A stretch of DNA of 35,516 nucleotides from assembly GCA_017466125.1 (NCBI GenBank), contig JAFTUS010000167.1, positions 1 to 35,516 on the forward strand, given 5' to 3'. The stretch comes from Lentisphaeria bacterium (GTDB lineage Bacteria; Verrucomicrobiota; Lentisphaeria; Victivallales; Victivallaceae). This document shows, piece after piece, positions 15,489 through 24,729 of the stretch (its first letter is position 1; each line of letters opens with the position of its first letter). Position numbers and translations under genes: made by a program. Below the pieces are notes generated by a model. That model searched no databases. It saw only the letters and a program-made list of their open reading frames with translations, and was not told the DNA's origin.

Positions 15489-16895
15489 TTAATAGCGGTA
15501 GGTTTCCGGCTTGTAAGGACCATCGACGGAAACACCGATGTAATCCGCCTGCTCCTGCGTCAGCGTGGTGAGTTTTGCTCCCAGTTTCGCCAGGTGGAGA
15601 CGGGCGACCTCTTCATCCAGTTTCTTGTCGATAAGGTAAACGCCGACAGCACGTTCCGGGTTGCGGGCAATGTCGATCTGCGCAAGCGTCTGATTGGCAA
15701 AACTGTTGGACATCACAAAAGAGGGGTGGCCGGTGGCACAGCCGAGATTGACCAGACGCCCTTCCGCCAGCAGATAGATGCAGTGTCCGTCAGGGAACGT
15801 GAAACGGCTCACCGGACATTCACTGCCCTTGATGACCATTTTTTCCACGCCGGGGTAACTGTTCAGATCCGCCACGTCGATCTCATTGTCGAAGTGACCG
15901 ATATTGCAGACGATCGCCTGATCTTTCATGCCCGCCATGTGTTCGGCGGTGATGATGTGGCAGTTTCCGGTGGTGGTCACATACAGATCCGCCTGCGGTA
16001 GAGCATCTTCCACGGTACAGACCTGAAAACCTGCCATACATGCCTGCAATGCGCAGATGGGATCGACTTCGCTGACCAGCACTCTGGCACGTTCATTGCG
16101 GAGAGCCTCCGCACAGCCCTTGCCCACATCGCCGTAACCGCAGACCATGACGGTTTTGCCCGCCAGCATCACGTCCAGTGCGCGTTTGATGCCGTCGGTC
16201 AGGCTGTGGCGGCAGCCGTAGATGTTGTCGAATTTGCTTTTGGTAACGGAGTCGTTGACGTTGATTGCCTGAAACAGCAGTTCGCCCTTTGCCTGCATCT
16301 GGATCAGACGGTGGACTCCCGTAGTGGTCTCTTCGGAAACGCCCTTTACTTTGGCGGCAACCTTGTGCCAGTGGCGGGGGTCTTCCGCAAGGACTCTTTT
16401 CAGCAGGGCATTGATGACCTGCAATTCATAGACATCGGTGGGTTCGTCCAGAATGGCGGGATCATCTTCGGCGGCAACGCCGCGGTGGATGAGCAATGTG
16501 GCATCTCCGCCGTCATCCACGATCTGGTCGGGACCGGAGTTGTCGGGCCAGGTGAGGGCTTTGTAAGTACACTCCCAATACTCTTCAAGGGTTTCGCCTT
16601 TCCATGCGAAAACAGGAGTGCCGCCCGCGGCGATCGCCGCTGCTGCATGGTCCTGCGTAGAGAAAATATTGCAGCTCGCCCAGCGCACATCGGCACCGAG
16701 AGCCTTGAGGGTTTCGATCAGAACTGCGGTCTGGATGGTCATGTGCAGACTGCCCATGATTTTGATGCCTTTGAGCGGCTGTTCTGCTCCGTATTTGGCG
16801 CGGGTCGCCATCAGACCGGGCATCTCCTGTTCGGCAATGTTGATCTCTTTGCGGCCGAAATCAGCCAGATTAATGTCGCGGACTTGATATTCCAT
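15489..16895 (-). CDS. ahcY: Adenosylhomocysteinase
   Basis: The enzyme hydrolyses S-adenosylhomocysteine to adenosine and homocysteine with bound NAD. The 468-aa product has the expected family segments: [22 protein letters not shown] at the N-terminus, [13 protein letters not shown], the NAD-binding [29 protein letters not shown], and the C-terminal KPETYRY tail that reaches the partner subunit's cofactor. The start at 16895 has AGAGGTG six bases upstream, and the upstream in-frame GTG at 16904 is less likely. It lies 12 bases after the adenosine kinase gene in a metK, kinase, ahcY operon. Confidence 0.96.
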   Translation of the reverse strand: MEYQVRDINLADFGRKEINIAEQEMPGLMATRAKYGAEQPLKGIKIMGSLHMTIQTAVLIETLKALGADVRWASCNIFSTQDHAAAAIAAGGTPVFAWKGETLEEYWECTYKALTWPDNSGPDQIVDDGGDATLLIHRGVAAEDDPAILDEPTDVYELQVINALLKRVLAEDPRHWHKVAAKVKGVSEETTTGVHRLIQMQAKGELLFQAINVNDSVTKSKFDNIYGCRHSLTDGIKRALDVMLAGKTVMVCGYGDVGKGCAEALRNERARVLVSEVDPICALQACMAGFQVCTVEDALPQADLYVTTTGNCHIITAEHMAGMKDQAIVCNIGHFDNEIDVADLNSYPGVEKMVIKGSECPVSRFTFPDGHCIYLLAEGRLVNLGCATGHPSFVMSNSFANQTLAQIDIARNPERAVGVYLIDKKLDEEVARLHLAKLGAKLTTLTQEQADYIGVSVDGPYKPETYRY

Positions 16896-16907
16896 ATAAT
16901 TCACCTC

Positions 16908-17921
16908 TTATTGAATTCTTGATTTGATATATTCCCATGTGTCGGAACTCATCTCTGAACCGATGACTTTTACGACTTCTCCTGATGTGACGGCTCCGAA
17001 ACGGGCGGCTTCTTCCAGAGAGTGTCCGGAGAAAAGCCCGTAGAGGAACCCTGCCGCCCAGAGGTCTCCGGCAGCGGTCGTATCCAGCGGATTTTCCACC
17101 AGTTCGGCAGGGACACGGTACTTTTCAGCTCCGCACTGAACCAATGCTCCCCTTTTTCCCCGTTTTATGACGGCGATGCGGCAGCGGCGGGAAAGTTCAT
17201 CGAGCATTTCATCGCAGGAACGTCCTTTTCCGAAAAGTTCCGTTGCCTCTTCCTCGTTGGCAACGATGATGTCGATGTTTTCCGCCAGCAGAAGCGGCAA
17301 CTCTTCACGGAAGGCGCGTACCACTTCAAAACTTGCCAGATCAAAGCCGATCATGCACCCCGCTTCCCCGGCGCATTTCAGTATCGTCCGGAACGCCGGG
17401 TTGAAGAGCATGTAACCTTCGATGTAAACAAGGTCGAATTCCGAGAAATCCAACGTTTCGACATCCTCCGGAGCCAGAAGCAGCGAGGCGGCAAGATTGG
17501 AACGCATGGTGCGTTCTCCGTCGGGGGTTATCAGCGAAAGGCAACTGCCGGTGGGGGCCGCCTGCGTTTTGAAAAACGCATGTTCCGAGCCGCCCAGTTC
17601 CGTCAGACTTCTGCGGTAGAAACGGCCGAAATCATCTTCGCCGAGTTTGCCCAGCATGGCACAGGAGATACCCAGCCGCGCCAGAGCAAAAACCGTATTG
17701 CCCGCCGAACCGCCGGGAGCGGTGCTGACCTCACCCGGCAGGGCATCGATCATGCTGTTCTGTTCGGCGGCATCGACCATGACCATTCCGCCCTTTTCAC
17801 CGGGAATGGTGTCGATGAAAGAATCCGTCACCTGCGAGAGAAGATCCACCAGCGGTGAACCGACTCCGAGACAGCGGTACTTGCGTCCGGAGGGGATCAG
17901 GGATGTTTTCATATTCAGCAT
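16908..17921 (-). CDS. PfkB-family adenosine kinase
   Basis: The product probably phosphorylates adenosine to AMP. The 337-aa protein has the ribokinase/PfkB fold: the N-terminal [10 protein letters not shown], the [17 protein letters not shown] signature, and the C-terminal [17 protein letters not shown] with the catalytic Asp. The usual GAGD anion hole reads AAGD here, a variant I believe occurs in bacterial adenosine kinases. Its place between metK and ahcY supports adenosine over fructose or ribose as substrate, because removing adenosine pulls the reversible SAH hydrolase forward. The start at 17921 overlaps the metK stop. A second ATG at 17912 just after that stop is also possible. Confidence 0.82.
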   Translation of the reverse strand: MLNMKTSLIPSGRKYRCLGVGSPLVDLLSQVTDSFIDTIPGEKGGMVMVDAAEQNSMIDALPGEVSTAPGGSAGNTVFALARLGISCAMLGKLGEDDFGRFYRRSLTELGGSEHAFFKTQAAPTGSCLSLITPDGERTMRSNLAASLLLAPEDVETLDFSEFDLVYIEGYMLFNPAFRTILKCAGEAGCMIGFDLASFEVVRAFREELPLLLAENIDIIVANEEEATELFGKGRSCDEMLDELSRRCRIAVIKRGKRGALVQCGAEKYRVPAELVENPLDTTAAGDLWAAGFLYGLFSGHSLEEAARFGAVTSGEVVKVIGSEMSSDTWEYIKSRIQ

Positions 17922-19102
17922 CCGGCGGCTGCGGCTTTGAGTTCTTCGACTTTATTGAGTTTTTCCCAGGGGAAATCGGGACGGCCGAAGTGACCGTAGG
18001 CGGCAGTATCCTGATAGCACCAGCCGTCGCCGGGGTGCTTGAGCTGAAGTTGTTCCACAATGCTTGCGGGTTTCATGCAGAAGACTTTGCGGATGACCGC
18101 TTCAAGTTGGTCATTGCTGATTTTGCCGGTGCCGTAGGTATCCACGTTGACGCTCAAAGGATCGGCAACGCCGATGGCGTAGGCAACCTGGACTTCGCAC
18201 TTGTCAGCCAGTCCGGCGGCGACCACGTTCTTGGCGATATAGCGGCACATGTAGGCGGCGGAACGATCCACTTTGCTCGGGTCTTTGCCGGAGAAAGCAC
18301 CGCCGCCGTGAGAACCGACACCGCCGTAAGTATCGACGATGATCTTGCGTCCGGTAAGGCCGGTATCGCCGTGGGGACCGCCAATCTCAAAGCGTCCGGT
18401 GGGGTTGACAAAGTATTTCACATCTTCGGAGAGCAGTTCGCCGGGGATGACCTTTTCGGTGACTTCGCGCACGAGAGCATCCAGCCATTCGGAGGGCATG
18501 TCGGGCGTGTGCTGATGAGACAGAACGACCGTTTCCACAGCAACGGGTCTGCCGTCTTTGTAGCGGATGGAGACCTGACTTTTTGCATCCGGACGGAGAT
18601 AGCGGTATTTTTCCGGGTCACTCTTGCGGAGACGGGCGAACTCTTCCACCAGTTTGTGGGCGTAGTAGATGGTCGCGGGCATCAGGGCGGGGGTTTCGTT
18701 GCTGGCGTAGCCGAACATCATTCCCTGATCGCCTGCACCCTGCTCCTTGAAAAGTCCTTCCCCTTCGGTGACGCCCTGCGAAATGTCAGCGGACTGCTTG
18801 TGGATGCAGACCATGACTTTGGCATCGTCGGCGCAGAAGCCGACTCCGTGCTTGTCGTAACCGATCTTGCGGACGGCATCGAGAGCGACTTCCTGCCAGT
18901 TGACTTTGGCATTGGTGGTGATTTCGCCTGAAATAACGATCAGATTGGTGGTCGTCAGCGTTTCGCAGGCGACACGGCTCGCAGGGTCCTGCATCAGACA
19001 GGCGTCGAGGATGGCATCGGAGATCTGGTCACAGACCTTGTCGGGATGCCCTTCAGAAACGGATTCCGAAGTGAAAACATGTTCAGAACGGATTTTGCTC
19101 AT
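17915..19102 (-). CDS. metK: S-adenosylmethionine synthetase
   Basis: MetK makes SAM from methionine and ATP. The 395-aa length is standard. Signature segments are present: [18 protein letters not shown] near the N-terminus, [12 protein letters not shown] in the middle, and [19 protein letters not shown] at the P-loop-like signature. The start has AAGGA nine bases upstream. It is first in the metK, adenosine kinase, ahcY operon, which covers SAM synthesis and SAH disposal. No homocysteine methyltransferase is in the window. I see no SAM riboswitch ahead of it. Confidence 0.97.
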   Translation of the reverse strand: MSKIRSEHVFTSESVSEGHPDKVCDQISDAILDACLMQDPASRVACETLTTTNLIVISGEITTNAKVNWQEVALDAVRKIGYDKHGVGFCADDAKVMVCIHKQSADISQGVTEGEGLFKEQGAGDQGMMFGYASNETPALMPATIYYAHKLVEEFARLRKSDPEKYRYLRPDAKSQVSIRYKDGRPVAVETVVLSHQHTPDMPSEWLDALVREVTEKVIPGELLSEDVKYFVNPTGRFEIGGPHGDTGLTGRKIIVDTYGGVGSHGGGAFSGKDPSKVDRSAAYMCRYIAKNVVAAGLADKCEVQVAYAIGVADPLSVNVDTYGTGKISNDQLEAVIRKVFCMKPASIVEQLQLKHPGDGWCYQDTAAYGHFGRPDFPWEKLNKVEELKAAAAGC

Positions 19103-19139
19103 AATAAAAATTCCTTAATAATGAAAGTATAATAACAGT

Positions 19140-19171
19140 AAACAAAACGCCCGACTCTCATGCCGGGCGTA
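19140..19171 (-). terminator. Intrinsic terminator of pal
   Basis: On the minus strand the stem ACGCCCG / CGGGCGT (19148-19171, 10-base loop) is followed by TTTTGTTT (19147-19140). It sits between the pal stop and the metK start, so it separates the two transcripts. Confidence 0.75.
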
Positions 19172-19187
19172 TGAAATCAGACACATA

Positions 19188-19823
19188 TCAGCGGTTGGGC
19201 ATGATCATGGGGACCGGAACGCCGCGGCGGTTCTTGCTCCATACGGAGTCGCCGGAACCGGTGACAGCGGGCTTTTCCTTGCCGTAACTGACCGTTTTCA
19301 TGCGCTTGTCGGCAACGCCCTTTCCGGCGAGATAAGCACGGATGGCATTGGCACGGCGTTCGCCGAGGGCGCGGTTGTATTCATCGGTGCCGCGCTGGTC
19401 GCAGTGACCTTCGATGACCAGACCGAGGGTGGTGTTGGCAGAGAGGTAATCGGCGATCTTGTCGAGCAGTTCACGCTGGGAGGCGATGAGCGTGTCGGAG
19501 TCGTAAGCGAAATAGATGATCGGCATATTCAGGCGGTTGCCGGAGGGGTCGGCAAGACGCCAGCCGTCCGCATCGGCCGCTGCGCCTTCATCCTTGAGAG
19601 TACCTTCGTCTGCGCCTTTGCCCCAATCGGAGACGCCGCCTTTGTCAAAACCGTTTCCGCGGCCGAGTTTGCCCGCGTCATTGAAATTGGAGGGTTCATC
19701 CACGGCTTCGGGGACCTGGGGCATCGTGGGGTCGTTGCCGGGAATATCGTTATTGAACCAGCTGCAGCCGGCAGTGAAAGTTACAGATGCAGCGATCAGG
19801 GCGAAAGTCAGAACATGTTTCAT
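19188..19823 (-). CDS. pal: Peptidoglycan-associated lipoprotein (OmpA domain)
   Basis: An outer-membrane lipoprotein of 211 aa. The signal peptide ends in a lipobox FTAGC with the lipidated Cys20. A Gly/Asp-rich linker spans about 25-85. The OmpA/Pal peptidoglycan-binding domain (about 98-200) shows IYFAYDSDTL, VIEGHCDQRGTDEYNRALG and ERRANAIRAYL, where the Asp and Arg bind diaminopimelate. It indicates a diderm envelope, consistent with Lentisphaerae. The start has AAGGA seven bases upstream. The tol genes are not nearby. Confidence 0.93.
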   Translation of the reverse strand: MKHVLTFALIAASVTFTAGCSWFNNDIPGNDPTMPQVPEAVDEPSNFNDAGKLGRGNGFDKGGVSDWGKGADEGTLKDEGAAADADGWRLADPSGNRLNMPIIYFAYDSDTLIASQRELLDKIADYLSANTTLGLVIEGHCDQRGTDEYNRALGERRANAIRAYLAGKGVADKRMKTVSYGKEKPAVTGSGDSVWSKNRRGVPVPMIMPNR

Positions 19824-19913
19824 TTTTTTATCCTTATTTTAAATAGTTTGGGTTGATACTGATTATTAATATAGCGCACGTGTGCGAAAATTCCACACCA
19901 AATTCAGAAAATA

Positions 19914-19982
19914 ATGGAAAAATATATCGTATGCATCGATCCTGACGATTGTAAGACTAAACGCACCGCCCAGGTTAATTGA
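19914..19982 (+). other. Short open frame in the pal-mtaB gap, doubtful
   Basis: A 22-codon frame starting ATGGAAAAATATATCG contains the first copy of the 16-bp repeat described next. There is no recognisable ribosome site or similarity, and it is probably the start of a gene lost by deletion, or chance. Confidence 0.15.
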
Positions 19983-20042
19983 TACCCTCAAACTTGACTA
20001 AATGGTGCATTTACTTTTTCAATTCACGTATGCATCGATCCT
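19928..20042. repeat. 16-bp direct repeats flanking 83 bp upstream of the mtaB remnant
   Basis: CGTATGCATCGATCCT occurs exactly at 19928-19943 and 20027-20042. The 83 bp between them have imperfect inverted ends (TAAACGCACC and GGTGCATTTA). The second copy abuts the truncated mtaB sequence, so this looks like a recombination or insertion scar. Confidence 0.6.
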
Positions 20043-20089
20043 TTGACTGTATGTGCCGTTCTTTCTGCCGCCCGGAGAGGGGTTCAGAT

Positions 20090-20434
20090 GTCCGGCAGAC
20101 GGCTTTTGCCAATCTGCATATTTTCACCTATTCCAGACGGCCCGGCACCCCGGCGGCGGAGATGCCGGAGCAGGTCTCCGGAGATACGGCGCAGCGGCGT
20201 TACCGGCAGCTGAAAGAGATCGCCTGCGCCTCGCACCGGAAATTTCTCCTCGCCAATACCGGCAGAACGCTTCCGGTGATCTTTGAACGCATCGACTGGG
20301 ATGGGTTCGCCCGGGGATGGAGTGATAACTATATTGAAATACGGCGTCCGGCAGGCGACGTGCCGCTTGACCGGATCGTGCCGGTTCGTATAAGTCCGGA
20401 AGATTTCACCGGTTCTCAGGAAATTCTAAGTTAA
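20090..20434 (+). pseudogene. Remnant of MtaB-type tRNA methylthiotransferase, C-terminal part
   Basis: The stretch FANLHIFTYSRRPGTPAAEM, then RRYRQLKEIACASHRKFLL and the C-terminal TRAM-like region (GRTLPVIFERIDW through IVPVRISPEDF), match the end of MiaB-like radical-SAM enzymes of the MtaB/RimO type. These add a methylthio group to t6A37 (MtaB). All of the N-terminal domain, the CxxxCxxC radical-SAM cluster and the first part of the barrel are missing. The open frame upstream of FANLHIF has no similarity. About 300 residues are lost, so it is inactive. An AAAGGA just after its stop serves the next gene. The boundary at the left is approximate. Confidence 0.8.
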
Positions 20435-20448
20435 AGGATGGTTTGTCT

Positions 20449-20919
20449 ATGAAGAAATACTTTACTTGTATTATGAAGGCGCTGCTCGTTCTCTGTGCCG
20501 GATGCTGTACCGATGATGCAATTTCTCAGGCGCAAAAGCTGGTTCAGTCCGATCAGGCGTCCTGCGTGCTGGTCAAAAACGGCAAACTTGTTGCGCAGGA
20601 AAGCGGACGGGGATTGGGGCCGTTATTCGTCATGCTGGATAAACACGGCGAAGAGATGGCTGGCGGCGTGATCGTTGATAAGGTCATCGGCAAAGCGGCG
20701 GCCGCCATCATCGTCTGCGGCGGAGCGGAAAAAGTCTGCACCGGTTTGATCAGTGAACCGGGACTGGTGCTGCTGGAGAAACACGGCATCAAAGTCTGTT
20801 TTGAGCAAAAAGTTCCGCAGATCCTCAACCGCCGCCGTGACGGACTCTGCCCCATGGAAAAACGGGTCGCCGCAATCGATGATCCGGAAGAGGCCGTCAA
20901 AGCTCTCCGCCAGAAGTGA
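20449..20919 (+). CDS. DUF1893-domain lipoprotein
   Basis: The 156-aa product has an N-terminal lipoprotein-type signal (LLVLCAGC, Cys about 19). The DUF1893 domain spans about 27-135: ASCVLVKNGKLVAQESGRGLGPL, VIVDKVIGKAAAAIIVCGG, then EKHGIKVCFEQKVPQILNR. The family has a cytidine-deaminase-like fold of unknown activity and is usually cytoplasmic, so a lipobox would be unusual. The start at 20449 has AAAGGA about ten bases upstream. It begins 14 bases after the mtaB remnant and is probably the surviving member of that operon. Confidence 0.78.
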   Translation: MKKYFTCIMKALLVLCAGCCTDDAISQAQKLVQSDQASCVLVKNGKLVAQESGRGLGPLFVMLDKHGEEMAGGVIVDKVIGKAAAAIIVCGGAEKVCTGLISEPGLVLLEKHGIKVCFEQKVPQILNRRRDGLCPMEKRVAAIDDPEEAVKALRQK

Positions 20920-20921
20920 TT

Positions 20922-21755
20922 TTAACGCTTGTTTTTACGATACTCCATGGGAGAACTGCCGATAAAAAGTTTGAACCGGCGGGAAAAATGAAACGGGTCA
21001 TTGTAGCCGCATGAACGGGCGATATCCTGGATCGTGGCCGAAGAACAGATCAATTGTTCGGCGGCATGATTGAGTTTGAGACTTTCCATATACTCTTTGG
21101 GATTCATGTGGATCTCCTGCTGAAAAAGCCGCCGGAGGGTATCGTCGCTGATATTGCAGAGTTCCGCAAGTTCCGTTACGCTGTACCAGCGTGCCGGATT
21201 CTCTTTCAGCAGACTGATCACATCTTCAAGCAGCGTCTGTTTCGGATCCGGGATGCGTTTTTCGTACAATTCAAAGAAGAGTTTCTGCAGGGCGATATTG
21301 GCTTTGATCTGACTGCCGGGAGCCGGATCATGCGACAGGTCAATGATCGGAGAGAGCTTCCGGACGTTGCCCAGATGATAGACGCCGCTTTGCAGAACCC
21401 CGCTGGCGTAAAGCTGATCGGCGATCGGGCCGACAAAGCAAATACTGTCTTCGATATAAGATTCCCCCTGATATCCGCCGTAATTATGCAATTCTTTGGG
21501 TGAGATCAAGGCACAGTCCCCCGGTTTCATCTCGATTTTTTTGCCGTCGGAAAGCATAAAACACCCTTTCCCGGCATACATGTGGGAGAGAGAATAAAAT
21601 TCAAAATACCGGGTTTTCCCCTTTGTAAAACTATCCGGACGGGAGGCATATCCTCTGGCTCCATTGATGATCCACAAGCCGTATTTCTCATGGATTTCCC
21701 GGATTTGACTGGTGTAATAATGGATTTCATGCGATTGCGTAAAACGGACAGGCAT
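20922..21755 (-). CDS. AraC-family transcription regulator
   Basis: A 277-aa protein with an N-terminal cupin-type ligand domain (about 15-150, with MKPGDCALISPKELHNY) and a C-terminal double helix-turn-helix (about 180-275). The latter has TELAELCNISDDTLRRLFQ and the second-helix signature IARSCGYNDPFHFSRRFK followed by GSSPMEYRK. It is divergent from the Gfo/Idh/MocA operon and very likely activates it in response to a sugar. The intergenic DNA has a TATAAT at 21794 with a poor -35 box, as expected for an activator-dependent promoter. Confidence 0.92.
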   Translation of the reverse strand: MPVRFTQSHEIHYYTSQIREIHEKYGLWIINGARGYASRPDSFTKGKTRYFEFYSLSHMYAGKGCFMLSDGKKIEMKPGDCALISPKELHNYGGYQGESYIEDSICFVGPIADQLYASGVLQSGVYHLGNVRKLSPIIDLSHDPAPGSQIKANIALQKLFFELYEKRIPDPKQTLLEDVISLLKENPARWYSVTELAELCNISDDTLRRLFQQEIHMNPKEYMESLKLNHAAEQLICSSATIQDIARSCGYNDPFHFSRRFKLFIGSSPMEYRKNKR

Positions 21756-21799
21756 TTGCGTTTTTTTTCCATGTTAAAATGTTGCGTTTGGTGTATAAT
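21735..21799 (+). promoter_or_regulatory. Activator-type promoter of the oxidoreductase operon
   Basis: The -10 box TATAAT (21794-21799) has no good -35 partner. TTGCGT occurs at 21735-21740, 21756-21761 and 21782-21787, spaced 21 and 26 bp. These are candidate half-sites for the divergent AraC regulator, but the first lies within its coding start and the motif is short. Confidence 0.35.
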
Positions 21800-21850
21800 A
21801 TACATCGGAAGCAAAAAAAGTCAATGTCTGAAAAAATATTGGAGACAGGA

Positions 21851-22984
21851 ATGGATAAAAAAATAAAGGTGGCAGTGTTGGGGACTGGCGGCAGAAGCCG
21901 ATGTGTCATGACCAATTTACTGAATGATTCTGATTACAACGTGGAGATCGTTTCTGTTTACGATCCGGATATGGAGCTGGCGGCCCGGATGACGGAAGAG
22001 TGGAAATATCCTCTGGCGCAGGTCTGCAGCTCTTTTGAAGAGGCGATCCATGTTCCCGGCGTGGAATGGGTCATGGTTTTTTCTCCCAACGCATATCACA
22101 AAGAGCAGATCCTGGCCGCCTTCGCTGCCGGGAAGCATGTTTTTTCTGAAAAACCCCTCGCCACAAGTATCAGCGATTGTCAGGAGATCTATGAAGCCCA
22201 TCAGAAAACGGATGTGATTTTTGCCACCGGTTTCGTGCTGCGGTACAGCAAGGTTTATCAAACGGCCAAAGAGATCCTTGCATCGGGGAAGCTCGGCAGG
22301 ATATTATCGATCAATGCAGATGAAAATATCATTCCGGAACATGGCGGTTATATCATGTGCAACTGGCGGCGGGATTCCCGCATTTCCGGGCCGCACATTC
22401 TTGAAAAATGCTGTCATGATCTCGATTTGATCAACTGGTTTTGTGAATCTCTGCCCAGCCGGGTCTCTTCTTTTGGAAGTCTGGATTTCTTTGTTCCGGA
22501 AAATGAGCATCTTATGCAGAAATACGGGAAAGAGACATTCTGCAAATGGTACGACCCCCATCCGGAACCTTCGCCCTTCACGTCCGAAAAAGATCTGATG
22601 GATAAACAGGTCTCCATTCTGCAGTACCGCAACGGTATTCTTGTCAACTTTCAATGCACCATGTCCAATACCATCCCGGAGCGGCGGATGTACTTCACCT
22701 GTACCGAAGGGACCCTGATCCTGGAACTGTACAAGAGTACCGTCCACTATATGAAAATGGGGGATCCTTGTATGTACAGCTACAATTTTTACGCTGACGG
22801 ACATGGCGGCGGCGATAATTACATTATGAAAGAACTCTATCGTACCATGTGCGATAAGACCCCGCCCCGCTGCAGCGGAAATGAGGGACTTGAAAGTGCC
22901 GTTGTCGCACTTGCGATCGATCAGGCGGCACAGAAAGGGGAGGTCATCGATTTGGAAGAAGTATGGAAAAAGCTGGAACGCTGA
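21851..22984 (+). CDS. Gfo/Idh/MocA-family oxidoreductase
   Basis: An NAD(P)-dependent sugar or inositol dehydrogenase-type enzyme of 377 aa. The N-terminal Rossmann fold begins [12 protein letters not shown]. The family EKPLA motif with the catalytic Lys101 follows, and the C-terminal alpha/beta domain carries [17 protein letters not shown] with a typical active-site His. The start at 21851 has GGAG seven bases upstream, and the open frame extends further upstream without a ribosome site. It is first gene of the plus-strand operon with two pseudopilins, the GH39-like enzyme and a sugar isomerase, and is probably for the sugar that the hydrolase releases. The substrate is unknown. Confidence 0.9.
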   Translation: MDKKIKVAVLGTGGRSRCVMTNLLNDSDYNVEIVSVYDPDMELAARMTEEWKYPLAQVCSSFEEAIHVPGVEWVMVFSPNAYHKEQILAAFAAGKHVFSEKPLATSISDCQEIYEAHQKTDVIFATGFVLRYSKVYQTAKEILASGKLGRILSINADENIIPEHGGYIMCNWRRDSRISGPHILEKCCHDLDLINWFCESLPSRVSSFGSLDFFVPENEHLMQKYGKETFCKWYDPHPEPSPFTSEKDLMDKQVSILQYRNGILVNFQCTMSNTIPERRMYFTCTEGTLILELYKSTVHYMKMGDPCMYSYNFYADGHGGGDNYIMKELYRTMCDKTPPRCSGNEGLESAVVALAIDQAAQKGEVIDLEEVWKKLER

Positions 22985-23040
22985 CGATGGGAAAGGAGGA
23001 CAGATCATCCATTCCGGTTATTTGCCATTTTATTGTTTTC

Positions 23041-23057
23041 ACATAATGCGATTATGT
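23041..23057. repeat. CACATAAT hairpin upstream of the pseudopilin
   Basis: CACATAAT, GCG, ATTATGTG: a perfect 8-bp stem. A closely related GCATAAT / ATTATGC stem recurs inside the next gene just before its FTLIEL codons (about 23143-23160). Confidence 0.6.
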
Positions 23058-23114
23058 GGAGAAAAGAGTATTTCCGTTCAAAGTAAACCACTAAAAACAA
23101 GGAAGTCAAAAAAA

Positions 23115-23891
23115 ATGAAGAAACAAGAATTCAAGCCGCATCGCATAATTGATATTATGCGCCTTTTCACCCTTATCGAATTGCTGGTTGTAATTGCCAT
23201 AATAGCTATTCTTGCTGCTATGCTGCTGCCGGCTCTGGACAAGGCTCTTGCCAAGGCAGATGCCATCAACTGCACCAGCCATTTGAAACAAATCGGTACC
23301 GGTCTGGTGATGTATGCAGATGATTATCAGAATTTTATAGCCAACTCCATTGCCAATTCCGGCGCACCGGATCAGCGTTATTTGTGGCACCATATTTTAA
23401 GCGGCAAATCCGCTACCAGCGATGGTCAGGAAGTCGATGTGGTCGGGTATACTCCTTATCTGGGCGGCGGCCTGCCGTTGGTCAACTGTTCTGCCGGCGG
23501 TGGTGATCTTCACTACAATTACGCCTATGCAATGATTTACATCAACGATCTTTCCAATAAAGATGCGATCATTGGCGATATCGGCAGTTACAGTGTTGCC
23601 GGGCCGACGTGGCGTGACCGCTATATCAATCTGACCCGGGTGAAAACGGCGGGGACGGCGATTTTTGTCGGTGATTCCGGCCGGGCGGATTCTCCGTTGT
23701 ACGGCCACTGGGGGATCTCCAACAAGATCAATGACAAAAACGGTTTCGGCACCTGGATGCTCCGTCATGGTTCCACAGGCAACTGGCTCTTTTTCGACGG
23801 CCATGTGGATGCACTCAATGCCGGTGGCCTCAAGGGAACTGCCAACAAAGCGGATCAGATCCTCGATGCCGAAGGCGTGCAGGTAATGTGA
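23115..23891 (+). CDS. Prepilin-type H-X9-DG protein
   Basis: A 258-aa protein. A short basic leader ends at MRL, then [18 protein letters not shown] with Glu5 of the mature form, then [17 protein letters not shown] and a secreted domain. The C-terminus carries [18 protein letters not shown], an exact H-X9-DG motif. The family is abundant in Lentisphaerae, Planctomycetes and Verrucomicrobia. The proteins are thought to be exported by the type II or type IV pilus apparatus. The start has AAGGA about nine bases upstream. It sits between the oxidoreductase and a second pseudopilin in a sugar operon, so it may help capture or organise glycan at the surface, which is inference. Confidence 0.88.
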   Translation: MKKQEFKPHRIIDIMRLFTLIELLVVIAIIAILAAMLLPALDKALAKADAINCTSHLKQIGTGLVMYADDYQNFIANSIANSGAPDQRYLWHHILSGKSATSDGQEVDVVGYTPYLGGGLPLVNCSAGGGDLHYNYAYAMIYINDLSNKDAIIGDIGSYSVAGPTWRDRYINLTRVKTAGTAIFVGDSGRADSPLYGHWGISNKINDKNGFGTWMLRHGSTGNWLFFDGHVDALNAGGLKGTANKADQILDAEGVQVM

Positions 23892-23931
23892 ATTGATACG
23901 ATCAACATATACAAGATGAGGAATGAAAATT

Positions 23932-24720
23932 ATGAAAAAGAAAAATTTCACGCTGAAAAAAAGTAATAAAATCAACACATCCTTACGCCCGGCAGGGCGC
24001 ACTTCACGCTTGACGCAGTCAAGTTCTTCACATCTTCACATCTTCACTCAATCAGCGTTCACGCTGATTGAACTGCTGGTCGTTATTGCCATCATCGCCA
24101 TTCTGGCCGCCATGCTGCTGCCGGCTCTGAATCAGGCCCGGGCCAAGGCCCGCGGCACCGCCTGTATGAATAATTTCAAACAGCTCATGCTCGGTACGAA
24201 ACAGTATTCCATGGATCAGAAGGGCTGGATCATGCAGGCCTATGTCTCCAATTCGTACAAACCCTTTTCCGGAGCAAGTGTTCATTGGGAATACAATATG
24301 AATGGTCTGGGATATATCCCAATGAGCAACCAGAAGGGGAAGCTCAATTCTCCGTGGCAATGCCCGGTGCTGGCTCCCCAGCGCAATCTGGTTTCTTCCG
24401 TCAACCGGGTGACCAACTTCAACAATCAAAATGGTTCCGGCAAATTTTTCCGTCTGGCTTCTCTCTCCGGAGCCAGTTCAACGATCCTGCTGATCGAGGG
24501 AAATGAAAAATGGATCGCAGACAGGGACGGCTTCTCCTGCGAGGGATACCCGGTGCGTTTGTACAATGACCGGGCAGTTTATCTGGAAAAACACATCTCT
24601 TTCCCCCACAATGACCGCATGACGACCGGTTATGCCGATGGCCACGTGGAAGCTCTGGCAAGAAATGACATCCAGGATAACTCCTTTGATGCTCCGTTGA
24701 AATTCTGCAAAAGTTTGTAA
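23932..24720 (+). CDS. Prepilin-type H-X9-DG protein with palindromic leader
   Basis: The 262-aa product has a 39-residue leader that is longer than usual and encoded by small hairpins. After it comes [18 protein letters not shown], then [19 protein letters not shown] and a secreted domain. The C-terminal [20 protein letters not shown] is an exact H-X9-DG motif. The start at 23932 has GAGG ten bases upstream, and an alternative ATG at 23923 lies almost on that site. It begins 40 bases after the previous pseudopilin. The GH39-like gene follows after nine bases, with its ribosome site touching this stop codon, so the two are tightly coupled. Confidence 0.88.
   Translation: MKKKNFTLKKSNKINTSLRPAGRTSRLTQSSSSHLHIFTQSAFTLIELLVVIAIIAILAAMLLPALNQARAKARGTACMNNFKQLMLGTKQYSMDQKGWIMQAYVSNSYKPFSGASVHWEYNMNGLGYIPMSNQKGKLNSPWQCPVLAPQRNLVSSVNRVTNFNNQNGSGKFFRLASLSGASSTILLIEGNEKWIADRDGFSCEGYPVRLYNDRAVYLEKHISFPHNDRMTTGYADGHVEALARNDIQDNSFDAPLKFCKSL
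23986..24071. repeat. Hairpin array encoding the prepilin leader and FTLIE
   Basis: Hairpins: 23986-23999 (CGCCC arm, GGCA loop), 24009-24023 (CTTGAC arm, GCA loop) and 24048-24071 (TCAATCAGCG arm, TTCA loop, perfect 10-bp stem). They are separated by CTTCAC words, with CTTCACAT tandemly repeated just before the last. The last hairpin encodes SAFTLI and nearly all of the prepilin cleavage motif. The same palindrome occurs at 13998-14021 in the other pseudopilin. The spacer core CTTCA matches the GCTTCAT spacer of that gene's array on its coding strand. Confidence 0.88.
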
Positions 24721-24729
24721 GGAGATTTT

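Noticed and set aside
16206-16922. A 238-codon plus-strand frame
   Set aside because: It is antisense to ahcY, which has complete family motifs.
19103-19187. SAM riboswitch in front of metK
   Set aside because: The only structure is a simple stem with a T-tract on the minus strand right after pal, so it is the pal terminator. No SAM aptamer core is seen.
19869-19890. CACGTG-centred palindrome near the pal promoter
   Set aside because: It is short and imperfect, with no second copy or nearby regulator to support an operator.
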